The position numbers were made by a program, and so were the translations under genes. Shown one piece after another: positions 1 to 6,217 of a stretch of DNA of 8,607 nt (within the stretch, counting starts at the first letter, position 1; the number at the start of each line of letters is the position of its first letter). The notes beneath the pieces were generated by a model that worked only from the letters and a program-made list of their open reading frames with translations, had not been told where the DNA came from and did not search any database. Source of the DNA: JAGQTE01 sp964648005 (GTDB taxonomy: Bacteria; Actinomycetota; Acidimicrobiia; Acidimicrobiales; Acidimicrobilacustridaceae); the NCBI GenBank assembly GCA_964648005.1, contig CAZYKR010000196.1, positions 1-8,607 on the forward strand. Direction: 5' to 3'.

Positions 1-1080
1 CTGCAGCAGCTCGATGGGCGGGGCGTAGTGCTGGATGGCCGCGGCGGCCGTCAGCGCCCGCTCCAGGTGCCGGGCGGCCAGCGCGAGGTGTTCCTCGCCC
101 GGCTGCTGGCGGTGGCGCTTGCGGGCGATGCGGGCCAGCAGCAGATGGGCCAGGACCTGCTGGTCGCCCACCTGCTGCTGGCAGGCGTCGTCGAGGCAGG
201 ACTGCGCGACCTGCTGGGCCTCGGCGACGACGTCCCACTGGCGGCGCTGGTCGGCGGTGGGCTCGCCGACGCAGACGGTGCGGGTCATGTCGGAGCAGTA
301 GCCGTCGACCAGGGCGCCGAAGTCGATGACGACGAGGTCGCCGTCTTCGATCACCCGGTCGGTCGGCGACATGTGCGGCAGCGCACCGTTGGGACCGGAC
401 CCCACGATGGTCGGGAACGAGTTGCCCGACGCGCCGAAGCGGCGGATGGCCGTGTCGAGCTCCAAGGCGAACGCGCGCTCGGTGGGACGCTCGAGCAGCC
501 GGTGACGGACCGAGGCCAGCGCGGCGTCGGCGATCATGGCGGCGGCCTCGATGCGGGCCACCTCGCCCGGGTCCTTGGCGATGCGCAACGCCTCGATCAG
601 GCCCTGCACCGGTTCGAGCTCGACCCCGTCGAACGTGTCGCCGTAGGCGCGCGCCTCGGCCCAGGTGCAGTGGTCGGCCTCGAGGCCGAGGGTGCCGACC
701 GCGGCGCCGCCGATGGCGGCCGCCAACGCCGCGTCCTGGGCCGCAGCGGTCGCCTGGATCTCGATCTGCGCGTCGACGCCGGCGGCGCGCAGCTGGTCGG
801 GCGCCTGGCTGGCGTACCGACCGTCGGTGACGAACAGCAGGGCGTCGTCGGTCACCAACAGGCGGGCCGCGGATCCCGAGAAGCCCGTCAGGTAGCGGAT
901 GTTGGTCAAGCTCGTGACGAGCAGCGCCGTCGCCCGGCCGCCGTCGGCCTGGCGGGCGGCCAACTGCGCACGGAGCCGGTCGGCGCGGCCACCGACGTCC
1001 ATCGGTGGCAGAGCGCTCAGGTCGGGCAGGCCGTCGGGGCCGACGGCGGGTGGTGGGAAGGTGACGGTCGAGGTGGTCAT
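1..1080 (-). CDS. pepQ: M24 family Xaa-Pro peptidase, C-terminal part anomalous and cut by window edge
   Basis: Likely a cytoplasmic metallopeptidase of the Xaa-Pro aminopeptidase/prolidase family, which removes or cleaves residues next to proline. The ATG at 1080-1078 overlaps the aroQ stop (ATGA) and has a GGAGG seven bases upstream (1088-1092). Residues about 25-150 look like a creatinase N-terminal domain (TSLTNIRYLTGFSGSAA near residue 55). The catalytic domain follows, with GPNGALPH and the first two metal ligands D253 (VVIDFGA) and D264 (CSDMTRT), spaced 11 apart as in the family. After about residue 290 (EAQQ, near base 211) the similarity stops. The HGTGHG-type motif expected near residue 325-330 is absent from this frame and from the other minus-strand frames. 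The remaining 70 codons (bases 1-210) stay open, GC-rich at third positions, Ala/Leu/Arg/Gln-rich and helical-looking, like a TPR segment. This may be a chimeric contig end or a genuine fusion. The N-terminal two thirds is a confident M24 call; the activity of the product as written is doubtful. In other actinobacteria this gene lies between aroQ and efp. Confidence 0.8.
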   Translation of the reverse strand, partial: MTTSTVTFPPPAVGPDGLPDLSALPPMDVGGRADRLRAQLAARQADGGRATALLVTSLTNIRYLTGFSGSAARLLVTDDALLFVTDGRYASQAPDQLRAAGVDAQIEIQATAAAQDAALAAAIGGAAVGTLGLEADHCTWAEARAYGDTFDGVELEPVQGLIEALRIAKDPGEVARIEAAAMIADAALASVRHRLLERPTERAFALELDTAIRRFGASGNSFPTIVGSGPNGALPHMSPTDRVIEDGDLVVIDFGALVDGYCSDMTRTVCVGEPTADQRRQWDVVAEAQQVAQSCLDDACQQQVGDQQVLAHLLLARIARKRHRQQPGEEHLALAARHLERALTAAAAIQHYAPPIELLQ

Positions 1081-1559
1081 CGCAGGTCCTCCACGGCCAG
1101 CCTGGCGGCTACGGCCTCGATCGCCAACCGGTACCCGTCGCCGCCGAAGCCGGCGATGGTGCCGGTCGCCACCGGCGAGACCACGGAGGTGTGCCGCCAC
1201 GACTCGCGGGCCATCGGGTTCGACAGGTGCACCTCGACGACGACGCCGTCGTAGGCGGCCAGCGCGTCGTGCAGTGACCAGCCGTAGTGCGTCAGTGCCC
1301 CGGGGTTGATCACGATGGCGGCACACCGCCCGCGCGCGGCGTGCACGGCGTCGACCAGGTCGCCCTCGTGGTTCGACTGGACGTGCTCGACCGTCAGGCC
1401 GTGCGCGGCGGCCACCGACGTCGTCGTCGTCACGTGGTCGTCGAGCGTGGCCGACCCGTACACCTCGGGCTGGCGCGTGCCGAGCAGGTTGAGGTTCGGT
1501 CCCGACAGCAACAGCACGATCGTGCCCACGGTGCCTCCCGTCCCGGGTGACGAGCTCAT
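1077..1559 (-). CDS. aroQ: Type II 3-dehydroquinate dehydratase
   Basis: Converts 3-dehydroquinate to 3-dehydroshikimate, the third step of the shikimate pathway; type II enzymes are small soluble dodecamers. The 160-residue product is slightly longer than usual because of a ten-residue Gly/Ser N-terminal extension. Family motifs are in order: GPNLNLLGTRQPEVYG (residues 20-35) with the catalytic Arg29 and Tyr34; QSNHEGDLVD (61-70); the substrate-binding INPGALTH (84-91); EVHLSN (109-114) with the general-acid His111; and RHTSVVSPVATG (122-133), where Arg122 contacts substrate. The ATG overlaps the aroB stop by four bases (ATGA), so I favour the coupled start over a GTG ten codons in (codon 11). 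The stop overlaps the pepQ start in the same way. AroB, immediately upstream, makes this enzyme's substrate. Confidence 0.96.
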   Translation of the reverse strand: MSSSPGTGGTVGTIVLLLSGPNLNLLGTRQPEVYGSATLDDHVTTTTSVAAAHGLTVEHVQSNHEGDLVDAVHAARGRCAAIVINPGALTHYGWSLHDALAAYDGVVVEVHLSNPMARESWRHTSVVSPVATGTIAGFGGDGYRLAIEAVAARLAVEDLR

Positions 1560-2605
1560 CGCACCCGCTCCAGCGCCGCCTCCATGGCGGCGCGCGCCAC
1601 GCCCGTGACCGGTTCGACCCCATCGGGGCCGTCGAGGACGAACGTGATGCCGTCGAGCGCCTTCTTGTCCCGTCCGAACAGATCGATGAGCTCATCGCCG
1701 GCGAGACCCTCGGGAACTCGCATCGGCAGGTCATAGCCGGCGACGACGCGACGGTGCTCGGCGACGCGGGTGTCGTCGATGCGCCCCAGCTCGCGTGCGA
1801 GCTCCGCGGCGTAGACCAGACCCACGGCCACCGCCTCGCCGTGGCGCATGCCGTAGCCCCCGGCGGTCTCGATGGCATGCGCCAGCGTGTGGCCGTAGTT
1901 GAGCACCTCTCGTCCCGGTCCCCGTCCGGACCCCGCACCCAACGCCGCCTCACGCTCGTCGGCGGCGACGACGGCCGCCTTGATGCGCACGCACGCCGCC
2001 ACCTGTTCGTCGATGGCCAGCGCGTCGAGGGCGCGCCCGTCGGGATCACCTCCGAGGAAGTGGTACTTCGCCAGCTCCCCGAGGCCGCTGCGCCACTCGC
2101 CCGGTGGCAGCGTCTCGAGCAGGTCGGTGTCGCAGATGACCCCTGACGGCTGCCAGAAGGTGCCGACCAGGTTCTTGCCCTCGGCAAGGTTCACGCCGGT
2201 CTTGCCACCGATGGCGGCATCGATCTGGCCGAGCAGCGTCGTGGAGACGTGCACGACGGGGATGCCGCGGTGGTAGACGCTGGCGGCGAAGCCGCCGACG
2301 TCGGTCACCATGCCTCCGCCCACGGCGACGACGGCGTCACGTCGGCTCATGCCCCACCCGGCGAAGCCCGAGCACAGCGCCTCGACCGTGGCCATCGACT
2401 TGGCCTCCTCACCGGAGGGGATCGTGAAGGTGCGGTGCTCGACTCCGGGGTCGACCTCGATGCCCAGCTCCTGGGTGACGACGGCCACGCGCCGCACCGT
2501 GTCGGGCAGCGCCCGCGCCACCAGCGATGCCAGCTCGTGCCGGGCACCAGGGCCGACGAGGACCTCGTAGGCGCGCTCGCCCAGGCCGACCGGGACGACG
2601 ATCAC
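1556..2605 (-). CDS. aroB: 3-dehydroquinate synthase
   Basis: Cyclises DAHP to 3-dehydroquinate, the second step of the shikimate pathway, using NAD and a divalent metal. The 349-residue length is typical. Visible motifs are SGEEAKS (64-70), the NAD-binding AVGGGMVTDVGGF (94-106), HVSTTLLGQIDAAIGGKTGVN (119-139), KNLVGTFWQP (144-153) and GLGELAKY (174-181). The metal ligands are Glu177, His239 (NYGHT) and His255 (RHGEA). A DKK motif at 313-315 matches the C-terminal lysines of the family. Start is GTG at 2605-2603, overlapping the aroK stop (GTGA), with GAGG seven bases upstream inside aroK. Unusual: residues about 221-232 insert a Gly/Ala/Arg-rich stretch between DERE and the NYGHT motif, where most AroB proteins have only a few residues. 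The catalytic residues are intact, so the enzyme should be active. In bacteria such as mycobacteria aroK and aroB are also adjacent. Confidence 0.97.
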   Translation of the reverse strand: MIVVPVGLGERAYEVLVGPGARHELASLVARALPDTVRRVAVVTQELGIEVDPGVEHRTFTIPSGEEAKSMATVEALCSGFAGWGMSRRDAVVAVGGGMVTDVGGFAASVYHRGIPVVHVSTTLLGQIDAAIGGKTGVNLAEGKNLVGTFWQPSGVICDTDLLETLPPGEWRSGLGELAKYHFLGGDPDGRALDALAIDEQVAACVRIKAAVVAADEREAALGAGSGRGPGREVLNYGHTLAHAIETAGGYGMRHGEAVAVGLVYAAELARELGRIDDTRVAEHRRVVAGYDLPMRVPEGLAGDELIDLFGRDKKALDGITFVLDGPDGVEPVTGVARAAMEAALERVR

Positions 2606-3156
2606 GACGAGACCTCGGGGTGTGCCACGCCCGACAGGATGGCCGCCACGACCTCGTCGACGGGGCGATGGTCGACGTCGACCACGAGCGTGGCGACCGC
2701 GGCGTAGGCGTCGGCGCGCCCGTCGGCGAGGGTGGTGAGACGGCTCCGCACCGCGTCGATGCCGGCGTCTCCGGCCAGCAGCGGGCGGGCCGCCACCGCG
2801 GCGGGATCATCCGTGAGCCGGCGTGCCAACACGTCCGGCGAGGCGCGCAGCCACACGATGTCGCCGCCCGTGGCGACCAGCGCCTCGCGATTGCGCGCAT
2901 CCGTCGGGCAGCCACCGCCGGTCGCCACCACGATCGGCTCGGCCCCGGCCAACACCTGCGCCAGCGCCGCCCGTTCCCGGGCTCGGAACGCCGGCTCGCC
3001 GTCGGCGGCGAAGAGCGCGGCGATCGACATGCCCGCTTCACGCTCGATCTCGGCATCGAGGTCGACGAACCGTCGCCCGAGGGCATCCGCCAACGCGTGA
3101 CCGACCGTCGACTTGCCGCTGCCCATCATGCCCACGAGGAGCAGATGGCAGGCCAT
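2602..3156 (-). CDS. aroK: Shikimate kinase
   Basis: Phosphorylates shikimate to shikimate 3-phosphate with ATP, the fifth step of the pathway. The 184-residue product is of normal family length (about 170-190). Walker A is GMMGSGKST (9-17) with Lys15. Shikimate-binding residues are Asp34 (DLDAEI), Arg58 (FRARE) and the glycine triplet in ATGGG (78-82). The lid arginine is Arg124 (ARPLL), and a second C-terminal arginine is Arg147. Start is ATG at 3156-3154, which shares one base with the aroC stop (TGATG). A GAGG lies seven bases upstream. The aroK stop overlaps the aroB start. The order aroC-aroK-aroB-aroQ gives translational coupling of four pathway enzymes. The last dozen residues are not conserved-looking and may be a flexible tail. 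Confidence 0.96.
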   Translation of the reverse strand: MACHLLLVGMMGSGKSTVGHALADALGRRFVDLDAEIEREAGMSIAALFAADGEPAFRARERAALAQVLAGAEPIVVATGGGCPTDARNREALVATGGDIVWLRASPDVLARRLTDDPAAVAARPLLAGDAGIDAVRSRLTTLADGRADAYAAVATLVVDVDHRPVDEVVAAILSGVAHPEVSS

Positions 3157-4340
3157 CAGCCCGCCTCGGACCCGGTGGCCTGCGCCGACACCTGCGCCGC
3201 GAAGCCCGACACGTTGCGCGCCAACTCGCCGACGGAGTCGCCGCCGAACTTGCGCAGCACCTCATCGGCGAGGACGAGGGCCATCATCGTCTCGGCGACC
3301 ACGCCCATGGCCGGGACGGCCGTCACGTCGGTGCGCTCCTTGAAGGACACGGTCTCTTCCTTGGTGACCGTGTCGACCGTCTTGAGCGTGGGCCGGTTGA
3401 GCGTGGCGAGGGGCTTCATGGCGGCGCGAGCGATGATGGGCTCGCCGGTGGAGATGCCGCCCTCGACCCCGCCGGCGAGCGAGGAGCCACGCCGGTAGGC
3501 GCCTGCCTCGGCATCCCAGCTGATCGGGTCGTGCGCCTCGCTGCCGGGGCGACCGGCGACCTCGAACCCGTCGCCGATCTCGACGCCCTTGACGGCCTGG
3601 ATGCTCATCAGCGCCTGCGCCAGCAGCGCATCGAGCTTGCGGTCCCAGTGGACGTGGCTCCCCAGACCGACCGGCGCACCGTAGGCGATGACCTCGCAGA
3701 CGCCGCCCAGCGAGTCGCCCGCCTTGGCGGTGGCCTTGATGACCTCGATCATCTTCTGCTCGGCGTCGGCGTCGAGGCAGCGGACCTCGGAGGCGTCGAC
3801 CGCCGCCAGGTCCCCCGGGCCGGGCCGCACCGCGGCGTCGGCGCGCACCGGACCCAGCTGGATGACATGGCTGACGATCTGCACGCCGATCTGGCGCAGC
3901 AGCACCTTGGCGACGGTCCCCGCCGCCACGCGCGCCGCCGTCTCGCGGGCGCTGGCACGCTCGAGCACGTCGCGGGCATCGACGAAGTCGTACTTCTGCA
4001 TGCCGGCGAGATCGGCGTGCCCCGGGCGGGGACGGGTCAACGGGTCGGCCGTCGCCCCTGGCGCCGGCGACATCTCGGAGGTCCACTTGCGCTCCCACTC
4101 CGAGTTGCCGATCTCGATGGCGATCGGCGACCCGAGCGTGCGGCCGTGACGCACGCCGCCGAGCAGCGTCAGCTCGTCGGCTTCGAAGCGCATCCGGGGT
4201 CCCCGGCCGTACCCCAGGCGCCGGCGCGCCAGTTCGCCGGCGACGTCGTCGACGGTGAGCTCGAGCCCGGCAGGGATGCCCTCGAGCACGACGACCAGGG
4301 CTTTGCCGTGCGACTCGCCGGCGGTCAGGTAGCGCAACAC
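3156..4340 (-). CDS. aroC: Chorismate synthase
   Basis: Makes chorismate from 5-enolpyruvylshikimate 3-phosphate, the last common step to Phe, Tyr, Trp, folate and quinones; it needs reduced FMN. The 394-residue length fits the family. Signatures are TAGESHG (6-12) with catalytic His11, RRRLGYGRGPRM (39-50), RPGHADLAGMQKYDF (105-119) with the second catalytic His108, ERASARETAARVAAG (127-141), GGVEGGISTGEP (290-301) and RTDVTAVPAMGVVAE (336-350) with Asp338. The start is GTG at 4340-4338, followed by LRYLTAGESHG, exactly where the family begins; no earlier in-frame start is needed. No clear Shine-Dalgarno sequence precedes it, but a TANNNT hexamer ends seven bases upstream, so a leaderless transcript is possible. 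There are 61 bases between this gene and the upstream peptidase gene, the second-largest gap in the cluster. Confidence 0.97.
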   Translation of the reverse strand: MLRYLTAGESHGKALVVVLEGIPAGLELTVDDVAGELARRRLGYGRGPRMRFEADELTLLGGVRHGRTLGSPIAIEIGNSEWERKWTSEMSPAPGATADPLTRPRPGHADLAGMQKYDFVDARDVLERASARETAARVAAGTVAKVLLRQIGVQIVSHVIQLGPVRADAAVRPGPGDLAAVDASEVRCLDADAEQKMIEVIKATAKAGDSLGGVCEVIAYGAPVGLGSHVHWDRKLDALLAQALMSIQAVKGVEIGDGFEVAGRPGSEAHDPISWDAEAGAYRRGSSLAGGVEGGISTGEPIIARAAMKPLATLNRPTLKTVDTVTKEETVSFKERTDVTAVPAMGVVAETMMALVLADEVLRKFGGDSVGELARNVSGFAAQVSAQATGSEAG

Positions 4341-4347
4341 GTCGGTC

Positions 4348-4353
4348 AGGCTA
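4348..4353 (-). promoter_or_regulatory. Candidate leaderless promoter (-10 element) for aroC
   Basis: Read on the minus strand, the hexamer TAGCCT fits the actinobacterial -10 consensus TANNNT. Exactly seven bases (GACCGAC) separate it from the GTG start of aroC, so transcription would be expected to begin at or next to the start codon. The absence of a Shine-Dalgarno sequence before this GTG agrees with leaderless translation, which is common in actinobacteria. No convincing -35 element is visible. Without transcript mapping this is a prediction from spacing and one short motif. Confidence 0.4.
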
Positions 4354-4401
4354 GCGGCGCGCGGTGGGCAGCCCGGAAGTCGGTTGCGGGCATCCCTCCG
4401 G

Positions 4402-5106
4402 TCACCGTGCCGTCACCAGGGTGGTGCCGAAGAACACCAGGACCAACGCGCCGCCGATGAGGAAGGGTCCGAAGGGATACGACCGGCTGCGCCGGCGTAC
4501 GGCGAACAGCACGATGCCGATGATCGTGCCCGAGAGCACACCGATGACGAGCGCCCACAGCACGTAGGCGATGACCTGCAGCGTGCTGGCGCCGATCCAC
4601 CCCAGGTACAGGCCGAGGATCGCCGACATCTTCACGTCACCGAACCCCATGCCCCGGTTGCCGAAGATCAGGTGGAACACGAACAGGAAGCCGAAGTAGA
4701 CGGCGCCGCCGATCAGGGCTCGCTGGATGGCCACGGCGTCGCCGTTGGCGATCGAGGCGACGACGATCATGGGGATGGACACCAGCAGGGTCGGCACCAC
4801 GATCCGGTCGGGCAGCCGCAGCAGCTCCACATCGATCACGGCCAGGGCCACCAGTGCGCAGAACACCACGAGAAACGGCACCAGCACCCACCAGCCGTCG
4901 TCGGCGAAACGCAGGGCGGCGGCGACGTTGAGCACGAGCAGCAGCACGTACATCACCAGGTACTTCCCGGAGAACCGCACGGCCGGCAGCGGCGACAGCA
5001 GGCTGTCGGTGCCCGACGGCACGCGGTCGACCAGGGCGCCGGCGAACCACCCTGCAGGCAGGGCGGCGAGCGCGCTCACGACGAGCATCACCGGGTCGAT
5101 GGTCAC
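4402..5106 (-). CDS. A24 family prepilin peptidase, short form without N-terminal methyltransferase cysteines
   Basis: A polytopic membrane aspartyl peptidase of the type IV prepilin peptidase family, which cleaves the leader of type IV or Tad-type pilins at the inner face of the membrane. The 234-residue protein has about seven hydrophobic segments. The two catalytic aspartates are Asp92 (VIDVELLRLPDRIV) and Asp157 in GMGFGDVK (152-159). YPFGPFLIGGA (210-220) is the usual C-terminal motif. The N-terminus keeps a relic of the GSFLNVVIxRLP signature (AGWFAGALVDRVP, 18-30), but the four cysteines of the bifunctional methylating enzymes are absent, as in mycobacterial Rv2551c. Start taken is GTG at 5106, 19 bases after the DUF4388 stop; no clear ribosome binding site is seen, and an ATG at codon 7 is an alternative. 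No pilin or assembly gene is in the window, so the substrate is unknown. Confidence 0.85.
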   Translation of the reverse strand: MTIDPVMLVVSALAALPAGWFAGALVDRVPSGTDSLLSPLPAVRFSGKYLVMYVLLLVLNVAAALRFADDGWWVLVPFLVVFCALVALAVIDVELLRLPDRIVVPTLLVSIPMIVVASIANGDAVAIQRALIGGAVYFGFLFVFHLIFGNRGMGFGDVKMSAILGLYLGWIGASTLQVIAYVLWALVIGVLSGTIIGIVLFAVRRRSRSYPFGPFLIGGALVLVFFGTTLVTAR

Positions 5107-5125
5107 GACGCGGTGTGTCCGGCGC

Positions 5126-6073
5126 TCAGGAGTTGACCGAGCCGAGGAACTTGATCAGCAGGTCGCGGTTGATCGGATCCTCGTCCTCGTCGACCTCGGC
5201 GAGCGCGGCATCGCGCTCCTCGGGCGTGGTGGCACGGGCAGCGGCGGCAACGGCCTTGGCCGCCTTCGGGCTGAGGTTCGCCAGCTGGCGTGCGATCTCG
5301 GCCGCGTCCGACGCATCGGGCTCCGCCTCGGCGCTCTCGTCCGACGGGGTACCGAACGACGCATCGTCCGCATCGAAGCCTGCCGTGTCGTCGACGACGA
5401 GCGCCGCCGGGTCGAAGCTCTCGAAGGACTCGACCTCATCGGCCTCGAGCGACGCCGCCGCATCGGCACCGAACGTGGAGAAGCCGTCGTCGCCGCCTGC
5501 GGGGGCGGCGGTTTCGCCACCGGCCCGGGGCTCACCGATCTCGACCAGCCCCAGCTCGTTGAGCTGCTTGACCGCACGCGAGACGCTCAGCTCGCCGAGA
5601 CCCAGCGCGTTCCCGAGCCCACCGACCGACGATCCGCCGGCGACGGCGACCAGGGTCTTCCAGTCGGCGGCGGAGATCACGACCTCGTCGCCGCTGAGCT
5701 CGGTGACCAACGTGACGTGGTGGTCGAGGGACGGGACGACCGCCTCGATCGCCTGCCACTCGTCGAGCATCGCCGTGGCGGCATCGAGCAGCGGCTCGAC
5801 ATCGGTCGGGTCACCCGAGGTGTCCGGCCGCTGGTCGTCCTCGAAGATGAAGTCACCGCTGCCGAACCGGAGCAGCTCGAACAGCGCCTCGCCCGGATCG
5901 GTGACGTTGCCCCCGGCGCCCGCAGCACCGGCGGTGACCATGCCCTCTTCGACCCAGAGGCTGCCGGCACCGCGGTCGCCATCGACCCGCAGCTGCCCGG
6001 TCTTCTTCGTCGACGACAGCAGGCGAAGGACGTCTGGGAGGGCAAAGGTCTCGATCGTGCCCTGAAGCGCCAC
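5126..6073 (-). CDS. DUF4388 domain protein with winged-helix-like middle and acidic linker
   Basis: No precise function is known to me. Residues 2-80 match DUF4388, the domain also found at the N-terminus of PatA-like regulators: LQGTIETFALPDVLRLLSSTKKTGQL, then SLWVEEGMVTAG and GEALFELLRFGSGDFIFEDD. Residues about 135-182 look like a small helix-turn-helix or winged-helix unit (LSVSRAVKQLNELGLVEIGEP). Residues 185-257 are a low-complexity acidic linker rich in Asp, Glu, Ala and Ser. A helical stretch (258-290) and a short tail with PINRDLLIKFLGSV (300-313) close the protein. No signal peptide or membrane segment is seen, so it is probably cytoplasmic. The start is GTG at 6073-6071, giving 315 residues: a GGAGG lies five bases upstream, and the DUF4388 motif begins directly. 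A longer frame to 6172 adds 33 residues without family features and is rejected. The next gene is an A24 prepilin peptidase, which suggests but does not prove a link to pili or surface motility. Confidence 0.85.
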   Translation of the reverse strand: MALQGTIETFALPDVLRLLSSTKKTGQLRVDGDRGAGSLWVEEGMVTAGAAGAGGNVTDPGEALFELLRFGSGDFIFEDDQRPDTSGDPTDVEPLLDAATAMLDEWQAIEAVVPSLDHHVTLVTELSGDEVVISAADWKTLVAVAGGSSVGGLGNALGLGELSVSRAVKQLNELGLVEIGEPRAGGETAAPAGGDDGFSTFGADAAASLEADEVESFESFDPAALVVDDTAGFDADDASFGTPSDESAEAEPDASDAAEIARQLANLSPKAAKAVAAAARATTPEERDAALAEVDEDEDPINRDLLIKFLGSVNS

Positions 6074-6078
6074 GGTTA

Positions 6079-6083
6079 CCTCC
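6079..6083 (-). promoter_or_regulatory. Strong Shine-Dalgarno that fixes the DUF4388 gene start
   Basis: On the minus strand the sequence reads GGAGG-TAACC-GTG. This is a full-strength ribosome binding site with a five-base spacer before the GTG at 6073. It selects the 315-residue product over the longer open frame and is the clearest isolated ribosome binding site in the window, as expected for a gene that does not overlap its upstream neighbour. Confidence 0.85.
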
Positions 6084-6114
6084 GGTAGGTGTTCGTTGTT
6101 CGGAACGGCCGCGC

Positions 6115-6131
6115 GACCGGTCCGGCCGGTC
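6115..6131. repeat. Short inverted repeat in the aroE/DUF4388 gap
   Basis: GACCGG and CCGGTC form perfect six-base arms around a five-base loop, 42 bases upstream of the DUF4388 start codon. It could be an operator or a small hairpin in the 5' leader of the DUF4388 transcript. GC-rich DNA produces such palindromes easily, so the assignment is weak. Confidence 0.3.
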
Positions 6132-6169
6132 CCCATCGGCAGCTGCCGGGCGGTTTCAAGGCACCGGCA

Positions 6170-6196
6170 CAAACTGGCGGCGAGCCCTCGCCCGCC
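6170..6196 (-). terminator. Possible intrinsic terminator after aroE
   Basis: Just beyond the aroE stop, the minus strand can fold a GC-rich hairpin: GGCG-G-GCGAG pairs with CTCGC-CGCC, nine pairs with one bulged G, but the tight apex probably opens to a four-base loop. It is followed by AGTTTGT, a poor U-tract. Its place between two genes on the same strand would partly separate the ruvX-mltG-aroE unit from the DUF4388-peptidase unit. Actinobacterial terminators often lack long U-tracts, but the evidence remains modest. Confidence 0.35.
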
Positions 6197-6217
6197 GTGC
6201 GGCGCGGGAGCTTAGCG

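Noticed and set aside
1..6. CTGCAG (PstI site) exactly at the left edge, suggesting a cloning boundary
   Set aside because: One six-base site at an arbitrary window edge is not evidence of cloning. The sequence is also part of an open coding frame (LLQ).
1..210. Frameshift in pepQ as the cause of lost M24 similarity
   Set aside because: No frame of the minus strand in this stretch encodes a HGTGHG-like motif or the following HExP segment, so shifting the frame does not restore the enzyme.
28..1254. Long plus-strand open frame of 408 codons, and similar ones at 2823-4460, 4727-6088 and 7045-8421
   Set aside because: They lie opposite recognised genes (pepQ, aroB-aroC, the peptidase-DUF4388 pair, mltG). 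Their translations are low-complexity Arg/Gly/Ala/His-rich without family motifs, as expected for the antisense of high-GC3 coding DNA.
6137..6159. Sigma-70-like promoter with TTGAAA (6154-6159, minus strand) for the DUF4388 gene
   Set aside because: At 17-18 bases downstream the sequence is ATGGGG or similar, with no TANNNT hexamer, so the -35-like match is probably chance.
6074..6172. N-terminal extension of the DUF4388 gene to an ATG at 6172
   Set aside because: The 33 extra residues have no family features, and the GTG at 6073 has a strong GGAGG with good spacing directly before the conserved domain.
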